A stretch of 64,000 nt of DNA from Loripinus fragilis (GCA_964019695.1 OZ026516.1:101556368-101620367); one strand, 5' to 3'. Counted from the first letter of the stretch, positions 24,268 to 35,322 are shown. Numbers and translations are program-made. The notes: generated by a model from the letters alone, not told the origin.

Positions 24268-24490
24268 ACCCTTTGTACTCTAGTGACTCATTAATGAGTA
24301 TTTTTTTCAAAACACAGTAGATTCTAATGAAATGGCGTACAATGCAGCATTTTATCAATGTCTACACTGACTGATCTTCAGAGAAATAAATGCAATATTC
24401 TGCCATGGGAAATTATAACCTGTGACACCTCTATAATACAATGAAACTACCCAAGCCCATTTACTAATGATTATTTCCACCCTTGGCGCT
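24268..24490. mobile_element. TTAACCCTTTGTACTC MITE fragment
   Basis: Starts TTAACCCTTTGTACTCTAGT with TCATTAATGA, then AATGCAGCATTTTATCAATG and TCTACACTG. A related start is at 23452-23530 (TTAACCCTTTGTACTCAGAT). TTAA plus CCC ends place it near the piggyBac-like families. Confidence 0.45.
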
Positions 24491-24961
24491 ACACTCCCCC
24501 CAGATGCATCTATCTGAGATTCTTTGACTCCATGTTCAGGTTCGAGCTGTGGGGTCGGGTTAGGACAACGTGGCAGACCGCAACAGAATTTGATAGACCT
24601 TGACAGACCTTGGCAGACCTTGGGTTGCCGTCTCGTAACAAGCCGTCCCGCTACGGACATACTCAAAGTTGTGTTAAGGTCTGTTACGTTCCGTCACGTT
24701 TTGTTGCGTTCTCCCAGTTCTACTACGGCACATTTAAGTAGGTCAATCCCGCCGTGGCTGCCGTGGCAATTTTTTTGACTGTTTAAAAATCTGTTCCGGC
24801 GATCACAGCAACCACGGCGAGATACGTTTGTCGACCCCGTTCCCCTACGTGGTGTTACGGTCACCCCGTTTCGTCCACGGTGACCGAAATCGTGACTGCC
24901 GTGGCCGCCGGGGACATAGTGTACGAGTAAACGTAGCATAAATAATGGTGTTTTGGTCCCT

Positions 24962-25070
24962 GAAAGTTGGTTTTACTCTAAGCAAATAGTGCAGACTCTG
25001 ATGAAACGCAGCATTATGCAGCATTTATGCTGCATTTCATCAGGGTCTGCACTGTTTGCCAGAGTTTTCA
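24962..25070. mobile_element. Hairpin element, AATGCAGCAT palindrome
   Basis: GTGCAGACTCTGATGAAACG and its complement around GCAGCATTATGCAGCATTTA form a hairpin (24990-25055). A sister hairpin is at 61962-62025. Confidence 0.65.
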
Positions 25071-25284
25071 GTATTGCTTAGTTATTCTTTTGACTCTTTG
25101 CAGGCTGGGGAATTATAACATGTTTCAGGAATTCTTTCAGGAATACAGTCAGAACGACAGTTTGGATCCAGGTCAGGCCTCACGTTTTTGCAAAGGTTAT
25201 CAACAGACGACACTGTCCGGTAGTTGGGAACCGCAGGTGCCAAGTTTAGAAAACGATGCTGTCGATATAATCCTACTATCGTGC

Positions 25285-25492
25285 CAACCTAGAGTGACAG
25301 TGACGTAATTCTTTGTTTACAATTGCTAAGTAAAACTAGAATGCGTACACTTCACTTGAGCTGACGCGAATCGATAGCTCACTTGTGCATTAATCCTATC
25401 CAATGGATAGGATTAATACACAAGTGATCTATCGATTATAAGACCCTGATAACTTTGTAAACAAACATAAGGTCACTGTCACTCTTGGCTGG
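25285..25492. mobile_element. Nearly complete 208-bp hairpin element
   Basis: Outer arms CCTAGAGTGACAGTGAC and GTCACTGTCACTCTTGG. Inner arms TTTGTTTAC and GTAAACAAA. The core (25368-25438) folds as AATCGATAGCTCACTTGTG plus CATTAATCCTATCC with their complements. Confidence 0.75.
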
Positions 25493-26069
25493 CAGGACAG
25501 TATATATTGTGTATACTATGTTATGCAAGTGATTATGATAAAATCAACCGACCATAATTGCACGACCCGTGGTGAACGTAGATTAATCAGTATCCGGTGC
25601 CAGAAGGAAGGTGTCGAAAGCAAAGTGGTCATTCCCTGCAGAATGATGCATATCTGGATCAAAATATACCATGGTGTTCGAGAGTTATAAACATTTTCAC
25701 TTACTGACCACGGACGAACGGACCGACGGACTCACACATGAATATGTGTCTGTATAAGATGAGTTGGCTTTACAAATGTTTAATAGAGTGATTTAGATTG
25801 TTGGTCTTGATTTATAAGATGGCTGAATTTCTCAAAAGAAACCGTGAATGTTGTTTTTGCTGCTTTACGTCCCAAGTCAACAGCTATGGTCATTGCGGGA
25901 CGGTCAGTTCACCTAACCACACTTATTCCTGGGCAGGCTTGAACAAGCGGTTAACCAGTAATTTGTGCACATACTTTCGCTTGTAACTGACAGCAACCCT
26001 TCTTGAATGAATCAGCGGAAGGGAGGAGAATGACCGTAGAAATTATTTCATGATCAATCTCCACGAAAG

Positions 26070-26166
26070 TATGGGACCGGGCCGGGATCGAACTCGCGAC
26101 CCCTCGATCTGCAGTCAGACACGCATCTGTAGCCAGACACGTTACCGACTGCGCTACGCGGCCCGG
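26070..26166 (-). mobile_element. tRNA-Cys-like SINE head with duplicated anticodon arm
   Basis: Minus strand: GGGCCGCGTAGCGCAGTCGG (A box), GTGTCTGGCTACAGATGC, then GTGTCTGACTGCAGATCGAG (a Cys-type arm with GCA anticodon), then GAGTTCGATCCCGGCCC (B box and 3' stem). The anticodon arm is present twice in tandem, so this cannot be an ordinary tRNA gene. Flanking sequence shows no gene. Confidence 0.65.
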
Positions 26167-26229
26167 TGAATGTGAACCGTGACATGACATTTCCAGCAAT
26201 GTGGTATGCGCCACCAGCAAAGATCAACC

Positions 26230-27080
26230 TGCGCATACGCGCAGTCTGATCAGAGCCTTTGCTAGTCGCTTGAGTATTCTATGAGTGTCAAGCTACTGAC
26301 CGAACAGTGTTTGGTGCTTCTAAGCTTAAAGGGAGGCTGCACAGGCTTGTCTGAGGCTATACTTGTCAAAATGCCACATTGTTGGAAATCACGTGTCACG
26401 GCTCACATGTGTTTGAATTGCATTCTACAAAGTTTCAGCTAATATGTACATTCAAAAAATAATGCTAATCTGTAAAGACCAGAAAACGTTTAGCATAATG
26501 TTAAAATGTATGGGTAATGCAATGCAAAATTTGACCCAAATATATCATGCGGTTCAAGAGTTTTGAGCATTTTCACTAAAAGACCTCGACCAGCCGAAAT
26601 GATGCTCGGCGACTGAAGTCTCGTCACTGTTTTCATACCAGTGGCTGGACAATGTTAAAATAGTTAAAAATACATTAGTACGTAAAAAGATCCAAATATA
26701 CCGTGTGTTATGAGTATTTTTCTAACTGGCCAAGACCAACCGGACTGATGCTCAGCAAAGCCTCGCCCATCAAAAAAGATTGTTACATATGCCAGTGGTT
26801 AGACACTGTTGACATGCTGGGAAAGGGCTGACCTCTTGGCTCTCGTTTGTGGTGTCTACTGTGAGCTGTCACTTTCCAATTGGTATCCTAGGTCAGGTGT
26901 GGTACTTGATTGTATCGTTTCCTGATCTTTGCACCCTTACTTACTTTTTTGCATCTGTATGCAAAATTTCATCAAAATACACCATGTGGTTCAAGAGTTA
27001 TGAGTATTTTCACTAACTGGTAACGGACGTACGTAGATACAGACGGACTCACACAATGATTATAGTGCACACCTGCGGGT
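26230..27080. repeat. Mosaic of dispersed repeats
   Basis: Contains CACATTGTTGGAAATCACGT (shared with 36485-36725), three copies of an ATTTTCACTAAxxGACC block (also at 25690), and a minus-orientation copy of the 43268/51490 repeat at 26800-26950 (GGGCTGACCTCTTGGCTCTC). Confidence 0.55.
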
Positions 27081-27149
27081 CATGCAATAATAAAAGATTC
27101 AACAGCGGGTTTGAGCTGCTTAAGGTTCTTTGCGGCCCAAGGTCTATGT

Positions 27150-27302
27150 TCACACTGGTAAATGTATACTTCGATTTGGTGGTATTTACGCGTATTGCCG
27201 GTACTTCATAGACCGGAAGTGGTAGATATTGGTGTTAATGCTATATAGATAAAACATGCCATATGCCATACCACCAAATCGACCTATACATTTTCCAGTG
27301 TG
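27150..27302. mobile_element. TCACACTGGTAAATG inverted-end element, short copy
   Basis: Left TCACACTGGTAAATGTATAC, right CTATACATTTTCCAGTGTGA. Contains GCCGGTACTTCATAGACCGG and TGCCATATGCC. Short version of the 400-bp palindrome at 47981-48380. Confidence 0.75.
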
Positions 27303-27724
27303 ATGTTAATGCCCAAAAATAAAGCCGAGTGCATTGAAGTTTAGGGCATTGAAAGAGACAGAGGGCAACAACAAAAAACAAGAACGTTAAAAACCGAAAT
27401 CCCGTGGTTGAACATTATTCTTACACACTCAAAATGACTATGTGTTCTTTGTTATGCTTATATTTGCTGTTTTCATTTTTCTCGTCCTTATGTAGAAACG
27501 ACAGGCAAAATAGAGCAACTACATGTAGATCGAAAATTGATTGATCTGGATTCAGCAGGTTAACGGTTGGCTGACTTACGCATGTCTGTGGAACGTTACT
27601 ACAACCACGTATTTTAACGTAACGTTTGAGCGTCAGGTGACGTTTATGCTTGTTATCTCGTACAATTTTATTGTTTTAAACTAGCTGTCAGTACACTTGA
27701 GTCCTGATTAAATGTACTTTAATT

Positions 27725-27935
27725 AAAACTTTTGGCATGCTGGGTTATTTTGCATGTTATGGCACCCGCTGATTTAATATTTATAAATTGCCTTAAAATC
27801 TTTGAGGAGTACCATCAGAATGTGAAACAGTTTGGGCCGCAGAAAAGGCCCGACAAGATGTCGGGCCTTTTCTTGGCCCAGACTGTTTGCAAGTCATCAG
27901 CAGATGATTAAAATCGCCATTAGCCGGTTAAACGT
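27725..27935. mobile_element. Family B MITE with GGCCCGACA hairpin
   Basis: TTGGCATGCTGGGTTATTTT, ACCATCAGAATGTGAAACAG, hairpin GAAAAGGCCCGACAAGATG with its complement (27841-27871), CAGACTGTTTGCAAG and ATCAGCAGATG. Sister hairpin at 41851-41892. Confidence 0.65.
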
Positions 27936-28019
27936 TAAACAAAAGGAATTGTGTTAAGTTCAATGTCTCGAAATGTTTAACTTTAAAGAAACATTTCACT
28001 ACAATATAGATACAGGTCA

Positions 28020-31000
28020 ATAACTGGTTTTGCCCTTAACGCGATAATCAGACGAGGCATGTTTTGCTGTTTTCAGTCCATGTGTCGTTAATATCGAATC
28101 TTTTGCAAACCACTGTTAGTATCAGTATATCAGTATATGCTGTTTGTATTTCAGTCTAGTGTTCGGTTCATTGAAAACTTCTGTCCAGTTTATTTGTACT
28201 TCAGTCATATTTGTTGGCATTTCAGTCCATTTTTGTTCGCATAAGGGATGAGCCGGTTGTCTGCCATCGAATCAGCTTTTCTTTTGACCCATTAGTATAA
28301 GTTAATTGGACCTTCCGCCCAGTTTGTTAGTACTTCATTCCAATTTGGTTGTAATTCCGGACAGTTTGTTAGAACTATAGCCAAGTTTGTTTGTACTTCA
28401 GTCCCGTGTGTATGTATTGTGCCCAGTTTTATTATACTTCAGCCATTTTCTTATATTTTTGTTAACCCCAGTTAGTCAGTATCAGTATATCAATCTATGC
28501 TGTTTGTATTCCATTCTAGTTATTTTAGTACTTTATTTCGAATTCTAGTCCTTTTTTAATACTTCAGTCCAGTTAATTTGTTTTTCAAAATAGTTTGTTC
28601 AGCACTTCAGTCCATTTCGTTTATATTTCAGTCCAGTTTGTTTGTTTTTTGGTACAGTTCGTTAGTACTTCTGTCTGTGCTGTGCATTTCAGTTCTTGAT
28701 TTGTTTTAATAAATTCCAGTTTGTTATTATTTCTCTCTCAATCTAGAATAAACATACAAAGATACTCATTTTTCCAGAACTGTTAAACGTTTCACCAATT
28801 TCAAACCCCGTTAAGCATTCTCATTATCCATTAATCACCATTCATGATGCCTTCCACTAGGTCTTTCACACATGTTGATTTCACAGCTCAAAACTAGAAA
28901 ATGACCAAAATTCTAAAACTTGTTTTACTATCCGCGTACAAAAATTGTTTTTTATTTTTTTTAATTTTTATCGTATTTTTGACAACCGTCATATGCGCGC
29001 GCACTCATTGTAATGCTCACTAGAGGTGTTTGGAGTACATGGCAGATTCAGAGAGTTTATCAGTATTTAGTCCAAATTGATTGTATTTCCGATAAGTGTG
29101 CTGGTATTTCAGTCCAATTTGTTAGTACTTCGGTTTGTGCTGTGTTACTTTCAGTCCAATTTATTTGCATTTCAGTTCTTAATTTGTTTAAATATCAGTC
29201 CAGTTTCCTAGTAGTTCACGCCAGCTTTTTAGAATTTAGTCCAGTCCATACTGTTAGTATTTCAATGCAGGTTTTTTAGGCTTTCAGTGTTTTAGTCCAG
29301 TGCAGTCTATTAGTATTTAAGGCTATGCTGTTCAATTTAAAACAAGTCTGTAAGTATTTTATCACTCCCTGATGTGGGGTTAATTTTTATTTCAGTCCAG
29401 TTTATTAGTAGCGTAGTCAAAGCTGCCAGCAAGTATGTCATGTTACATTCATTTCAGCACAGCTTATTAGCGTTTCAGTCCAGTGTGTTAGTATTTCAGC
29501 CCTAGTAGTTTCCACTTCAGCCCTCTTCATGTGTACTTCATCCCATGATGTTTTCACTTTAGTATAGTTTATAAGTATTTCAGTTCATGTTTTTATTACC
29601 GTCTAATTTGTAAGTATTTAACTCTATTTTGATGTTTTCTATTTCAGTCTGGCTTGTAAGTATTACTGTCCATCTTGTGAGTAGTTCAGCCCATGTTGTT
29701 TTATTTCAGTCTTGTTTGTGAGTAGTTCAGTCCATGTTGTTTTATTTCAGTCTAGTCTGTGAGCATTTCAGTTCACGTTGTTTTATTTCAGTCAAGTTTG
29801 TGAGCATTTCAGCCTGTATTGTTTTATTTCAGTCTAGTTTGTGAGTATTTCAGTCCATGTTGTTTTATTTTAGTCTAGTCTGTGAGTATTTCAGCTCATG
29901 TTGTTTTATTTCAGTCTAGTTTGTGAGTATTTTAGTCTATTTTTTTTAATTCAGTCTAGTTTGTGAGCATTTCAGCCTGTATTGTTTTAATTCAGTCTAG
30001 TTTGTGAGCATCTCAGCCTGTATTGTTTTATTTCAGTCTAGTTTGTGAGTAGCTCAGCCTATGTTGTTTTATTTCAGTCTAGTTTGTGAGAATTTCAGTC
30101 CATGTTGTTTTATTTCAGTCTAGTTTGTGAGAATTTCAGTCCATGTCGTTTTATTTCAGTCTAGTGTGTGAGTATTTCAGTCCATGTTGTTTTATTTCAG
30201 TCTAGTTTGTGAGTATTTCAGTCAATGTTGTTATATTTCAGTCTAGTTTGTGAGTATTTCAGCCAATGTTGTTTGATATCAGTCTAGTCTGCGAGTATTT
30301 CAGTCAATGTTATTGATTTATTGAAGTTTAGTTTGTGAGTATTTTAGCCAATGTTGTTTGATATCAGTCTAGTTTGTGAGTATTTCAGTCCATATAGTTT
30401 TATTTCAGCCTAGTTTGTAAGTATTTCAGCCCATGTTGTTTTATATCAGTCTAGTTTGTGAGTATTTCAGCCCATGTTGTTTTATTTCAGTATAGTTTGT
30501 GAGTATTTCAGCCCTTGTTGTTTTATTTCAGTATAGTTTGTGAGTATTTCAGCCCATTTTGTTTTATTTAAGTATAGTCTGTGAGTATTTCAGCCCATGT
30601 TGTTTAATTTCAGTCTAGTTTGTGAGTATTTCAGTTCATGTTATTTTATTTCAGTCTAGTTTGTAAGTATTTCAGCCCATGTTGTTTTATTTCAGTCTAG
30701 TTTGTGAGTATTTCAGCCCATATTGTTTTATTTCAGAATAGTTTGTGAGTATTTCAGCTATTTTGTTTTATTTAAGTATAGTCTGTGAGTATTTCAGCCC
30801 ATGTTGTTTTATTTCAGTCTAGTTTGTGAGTATTTCAGCCCATGTTGTTTTATATCAGTCTAGTCTGTGAGTATTTCAGTCCATGTTGTTTTATTTCAGT
30901 CTAGTGTGTGAGTATTTCAGTCCATGTTGTTTTATTTCAGTCTAGTCTGTGAGTATTTCGGCTCATGTTGTTTTATTTCAGTCTTGTTTGTAAGTATTTC

Positions 31001-31760
31001 AGTCCATGTTGTTTTATTTCAGTCTAGTTTGTGAGTATTTCGGTTCATGTTGTTTTATTTCAGTCTAGTTTGTGAGTATTTCAGTCCATGTTGTTTTATT
31101 TCAGTCTGGTTTGTGAGTATTTCAGCCTGTATTGTTTTATTATAGTCTAGTTTGTGAGTATTTCAGCCCAGGTTGTTTTATTTCAGTCTAGTTTGTGAGT
31201 ATTTCAGTCCATGTTGTATTATTTCAGTCTAGTTTGTGAGTATTTCAGTCCATGTTATTGTTTTTCAATAAAGTGTATTAGCGATTAAGCGAAGTGTTCA
31301 GTCCATGATTTTGTTTTTTATATCAGCCTGGTATGTATTATTACTGTATGGTTTGTTAGTATTTCAGTCTATTTTGGTATTTTTCAGTCTAGTTTGTTAG
31401 TCTTTCAGTCCATGTTATCGTTTTTCAATAAAGTGTATTAGCGACTAAGCGAAGTGTTCAGTCCATGATTTTGTTTTGTATATCAGCCCGGTATGTATTA
31501 TTACTGTATGGTTTGTTAATATTTCAGTCTATGTTAGTATATTTCAGTCTAGTTTGTTAGTCTTTCAGTCCATGTTTTTGTTTTTCAATAAAGTGTATTA
31601 GCTAATAAGCTAAGTACTCAGTCCATGATTTTGTACTGTATCTCAGCCCAGTATTTTTTAGTAATTCAGTTAAAGTTGTTTTATTTGATCCCAGTTTGCG
31701 AGTATTTCAGTGCATGCTGTTTTTTCAACCTAGTTTGATAATATTTCAGTACAGTTTGTC
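28020..31760. repeat. 41-bp minisatellite rich in TTTCAG
   Basis: The unit is TGTTTTATTTCAGTCTAGTT, TGTGAGTATTTCAGCCCATG and T. It is degenerate from 28100 to 29640, homogeneous from about 29640 to 31255, then becomes a 157-bp higher-order unit (31258-31640). Each unit has two TTTCAG motifs in plus orientation. No coding frame of note; 29013-29279 is a chance frame. Confidence 0.95.
31258..31640. repeat. 157-bp higher-order repeat, three copies
   Basis: TTTTCAATAAAGTGTATTAG recurs near 31264, 31423 and 31583, each followed by TCAGTCCATGATTTTGT and TATCAGCC. It is composed of 41-bp derivatives plus a new segment with AATAAA. Confidence 0.8.
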
Positions 31761-32294
31761 TGTACATCAGTTTAGTTTTCAGAGCCAGTGTGGTTCGAAT
31801 AGCTTCACCTTCTACCGATTTTCTTTTTTAAATTCTAGCTGGTCTCTGTAGCTGAGCAAATTGCTTTGAGCCTCGCCAGACTGCACACTATGATGACAGG
31901 TTTTCTCTCGATGTCGTCCAAATCATATTGACAAGGCCCATTGACTCAAGTTGCTGGAATCTTTCGTAGGCAATACCTTCTGGTAATGATTTATCTCTAC
32001 ATGATATATCATGGGTAGAGTGCTTGTGCTTACTGCTTAATATATGATAATTTTCTTTAATATTCTTCAAATTGAAAACGTGTTTGGGTTCGCTAAAGAA
32101 CCATCTCGTTGAGATAATTCGTTTTTCGTGCCCACAGCTTGTAATTTGCTTTAGAATTGAAAAATTACAAATATTGCACTCTTGAACTGGTCGCCTGATT
32201 ACTGTAGATTTAATTAAGTAATTCTGTGTATGCTGGGTAATTTAGCTAATTATTTTTTAAACTAATATGTTTTTGTTTTGTTTTTTGTTTTGTT

Positions 32295-32440
32295 TTTAAA
32301 AGTCTTTCAGGATCCGTGTTAAACGTGTCAAATAGTTTGGATCCAGAGTTTAGAACCGGTGCATTGACGAGCCTGATATGTATCCAAACTGTTTGTAAAC
32401 GTTATAAGCAGAATAGACTAGCAGGCAAAGAGTTAAGCAA
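32295..32440. mobile_element. Family B MITE fragment
   Basis: TCTTTCAGGATCCGTG, CAAATAGTTTGGATCCAGAG, ATCCAAACTGTTTGTAAACG, TTATAAGCAGAATAGAC and GCAAAGAGTTAAG match the right half of the 34030 copy. The frame at 32316-32501 is read-through. Confidence 0.6.
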
Positions 32441-32771
32441 ACATATAGATAGGCTTTTGATGGTACTCAATCGACAAATCCAGAATGTTATTAGGACATA
32501 GCATTTATTATTTAACATCTAATACAAATAATATATCAGTGAAAAGAAAACATTTAGGACAATAGCAACATTTTAATAACACTGTCAACATACTACGAGA
32601 CTGCCTCTTTAACCATCGTGAACTAAGAGACGGTCTCTTTAATTAAACCCGTAAAACGCCCATAACAAGGCCAGCAATCTATAAGGACAGTTCCTTCATT
32701 GCATCCCTCATTTACGGAAAATTATAAAACTGTACAAGTAAATGTGTTTAAAGGAAACTTTTGGTACTATT

Positions 32772-33070
32772 CCCAGCAGACACATGACGTCAAAACAGCG
32801 TCGTGTCAACGTCGATGATATGTCATTGCGTCAAAATAGCGTTGTGTCAACGTCGATGTGACATCATGACGTCAAAACAGTATTTATCAAGGTCGATGCG
32901 ACGTCATAACGTCAAAACAGCGTTGTATCAACGCCGATGCGGTCATGACGTCAAACAGCGTTGTATCAGCGTCGATGCTACGTCATGGCGTCAAAACAAC
33001 ATTAAATCAACGTCTATGTGACGTCGCATCGTCGTCGATATGACGTCGTTTTGACGTCATATGTCTGATG
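32772..33070. mobile_element. Inverted-end element with internal TGACGTCA tandem repeat
   Basis: Ends CAGCAGACACATGACGTCA and, complemented, CATCAGACATATGACGTCA. The inside has about six degenerate 40-45-bp units of GACGTCAAAACAGCGTTGTA, TCAACGTCGATG. At least four perfect TGACGTCA (CRE) palindromes are present. The plus frame at 32803-33021 is read-through. Confidence 0.7.
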
Positions 33071-33221
33071 GATTGGTATCTAAAGTTATCTAAAGTAGTC
33101 TCTAGGGATAAATAGTCACCATTACATATTGCATGCATCGTATGTCGTGATATAGTTTTTCTTTGTAATCCTTTAGCCTGCTACGTAACAATGTATATAA
33201 AAGTGTTGTGTGCCTATGTCG

Positions 33222-33400
33222 TCTGCTTTATCTAGTTTGCATCTCGGCATACAGGTAAACAGAGTGGGCCCTGATCAGGATGCTCCTATAGCAGTCAGAT
33301 CTGGGTCCTCACTGTTTCCTACAGAGACGTTTTAAAAGGACCAGCAGACGACACAAGCAGACAACATTGAGTTTTGAAAGCAGCTGAAGAGTTAAGACAT
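33222..33400. mobile_element. Diverged family A relative
   Basis: GTCGTCTGCTTTATC, CCCTGATCAGGATGCTCC, AGCAGTCAGATCTGGGTCC, CACTGTTTCC and CAGCAGACGACA. Terminal TTAACCC ends are not seen. Confidence 0.5.
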
Positions 33401-33454
33401 TCGCTGTGTGGCGCTTTCAGATGAAGACAAAACGTCATAAATAGAGATGCAATG

Positions 33455-33860
33455 AGCGCAACATGAAAAACAATCCTCAGTGAAGATAAAGAAATAACAA
33501 TGTATTTTGTGAACATTTTCTTATCCATCAGTTTAACCCTTAATGCGCCAATCACAACAAGAGCCGTCTGCTTTTCACGTCTGCTGAAATGTTTAAGAAG
33601 CCTCTATGGCAAACAGTGTGGACCCAGATCAGACTGCTCCTATAGGAGCAGTCTGTTCTGGGTTCACGCTGTTTGCTTCTATACTTAATTCGTCAGTAAT
33701 GTCAGGCAATTATTTGCAGCAGACGACTTCAGCAGAAGACATTTCCAATTGCATTTTTTTCTTGGCGCTTTAAGGGTTAAACATTTGTTTTGGATTCTAA
33801 AAAGAACCGTCACAATGAGACGATTATTTTGAGTACCCACGACATATTTTTGGTAGTTTA
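33455..33860. mobile_element. Family Q hairpin element split by a family A MITE
   Basis: TTCTTATCCATCAGTTTAA before and TTAAACATTTGTTTTGG, AAAAGAACCGTC, GAGTACCCACGACATA after the inserted 33537-33776 element. Continuous copies are at 35943-36113, 37185-37305 and 61730-61870. Confidence 0.7.
33537..33776. mobile_element. Intact family A MITE, 240 bp, TTAA target duplication
   Basis: Ends CCCTTAATGCGCCAA and, complemented, CCCTTAAAGCGCCAA. TTAA flanks at 33533-33536 and 33777-33780. The centre is a palindrome, CAGACTGCTCCTATAGGAGC plus AGTCTG, with TGGACCCAGAT/GTTCTGGGTT arms. TTAA plus CCC-starting ends is the piggyBac pattern. It is inserted in another repeat (family Q), whose uninterrupted copies give the empty site. 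Confidence 0.85.
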
Positions 33861-34029
33861 TAATTATGCACTCTTTAATATCTAAATGTCAAAAATAAGC
33901 ATCAAAAAGCGTTTTCTTACAAAGACGTAAATAAATAACAATGCCTTACACTGGCATTGTAGTTCAATAGTCAACAACACTTTTAAATACAGGGAATGAT
34001 TCTATTTACAATGATATAAATATACATTT

Positions 34030-34225
34030 TAATTCTTTGCATGCTGGGTAATTTTTCATGTTTTGTTTGTCGTCTGCTGACTTTTAAAAAAAATCCAAAC
34101 ACTTTCAGGACCGTGACTATCAGAGTTTCAAACGTTTTGGATTCTGATTAGGTACTGATCTGTGTCCAAACTGTTTGCAAAGGTTATCAGAAGACGACAA
34201 AGGTCGCCGCTAGCAAAGAAAGGGT
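34030..34225. mobile_element. Family B MITE, near-intact, TTAA ends
   Basis: Left TTAATTCTTTGCATGCTGGG; right GCTAGCAAAGAAAGGGTTAA, which complements to TTAACCCTTTCTTTGCTAGC. Internal TTGTCGTCTGCTGAC and, at the right, TATCAGAAGACGACAAAG are inverted. TTAA flanks again suggest piggyBac-type origin. Confidence 0.7.
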
Positions 34226-34299
34226 TAATAAAATGGAGAGATGATTTGAGAAACCTCTGTGGAAAGAAGAAACACTGAGTGGTGATCAATTATAATACA

Positions 34300-35070
34300 G
34301 GTGTCTTATCACTCAACTGTATCTGGATTAATGCTTTGTGTGTCTATCTGGCATACTCGACTGTACTTAAAATAGTTTGTGTGTTTACCAGGCACACTAA
34401 GCTGTTTCCAGGAAAATAATGTGTATGTCTACCGTACTCAACTCTGCACTGATTGCATATTTTGCTGAATCAAAACAAAATGTGTGTCTACCAGGTACGC
34501 TTGATGAAGCTAAACATTGGAGCCTTATGAAAAATAAAATCAAAACCAATTCGATTCTTGCGTTTAGATGTCATTGCGATGTACCATTATCATTTGACTC
34601 TAAGCGTGTTATCACTCAGTTTCGTTTTATAGCTCGTAATTTCGACTTGTCATCTTGAAATTTCTATATCATTTTTTCTTCTTCTTTTTTTACTCCTTTA
34701 TGCTTTGGTGCATTTCTGTCTGCGTTTCAACAAAATCAGCTCAGTAAATTCTCCTTAACTGAAAGTATAAGTTAATGAAACAATAAATTCTATAAGGTTG
34801 AATTGCTTGCCCTGTATTTGAACGTCGGTGAATCGATGGATGTATAACTGGTAACGGTTCATTGGAGCGACTGACAAGTACTGATTGAAATCATAACACA
34901 AGACTAGAAATATATATAATCTTACATTTTTGGCTTTTTATGGTATATAGTTTTATAGTAATATCAAGTTGTTTTGCGTTTTAAAGTGAAAGCCCACTTT
35001 ACATTAATACCCACATAGCAATTAATGATGCTACACAGTCATGAGTCGCTGCACACAGCAATCAGGTAGC
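34300..35070. other. Stretch without recognisable gene
   Basis: A loose short repeat GTGTGTCTACCAGGxAC occurs four times between 34330 and 34500. A 79-codon plus frame (34419-34658) crosses it and matches no family. The rest is AT-rich unique sequence. Confidence 0.4.
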
Positions 35071-35082
35071 GAGTTAGATTAA

Positions 35083-35322
35083 CCCTTAGTGCGCCAATCA
35101 CAACAAAAGTCGTCTGTTTTTCTCGTCTGCTGAAATGTTTAAGAAGCCTCTATGGCAAACAGTGTGGACCCAAATCAGACTGCTCCTATAGGAGCAGTCT
35201 GTTCTGGGTCCACGCTGTTTGCTTCTATACTTTATTCGTCAGTAATGTTACGCAATTATTTGCAGCAGACAATTTCAGCAGACGTCATTTTTCAGATGCA
35301 TTTTTTCTTGGCGCTTTAAGGG
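35083..35322. mobile_element. Family A MITE, 240 bp, second near-intact copy
   Basis: Same length and layout as 33537-33776. Left flank TTAA at 35079-35082, start CCCTTAGTGCGCCAA, end GGCGCTTTAAGGG. The right TTAA has decayed to TTTT. Central palindrome CTGCTCCTATAGGAGCAG intact. Confidence 0.85.

Larger units (their letters stand above)
23540..24940. mobile_element. Relict PIF/Harbinger-like transposon, internally deleted
   Basis: About 1.4 kb between inverted ends: left ATGCTAGGTTTACACTATGT, right (complemented) ATGCTACGTTTACTCGTACA followed by CTATGTCCCCGGC. Both subterminal regions share CCCGGC-GCCACGGCAGTCACG and many GTTCTGTTACGTT-like motifs in opposite orientation (23560-23870 and 24530-24930). 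A TATA box and partial transposase start lie inside. A foreign MITE (TTAACCCTTTGTACTC) starts near 24268. The target duplication could not be fixed. Confidence 0.6.

Noticed and set aside
24355..24939. Overlapping frames of 80-100 codons on both strands
   Set aside because: They coincide with GC-rich subterminal repeats of the Harbinger-like relict and have no conserved motif.
26070..26166. Functional tRNA gene
   Set aside because: The anticodon arm is duplicated, so the cloverleaf is broken; SINE head is the better call.
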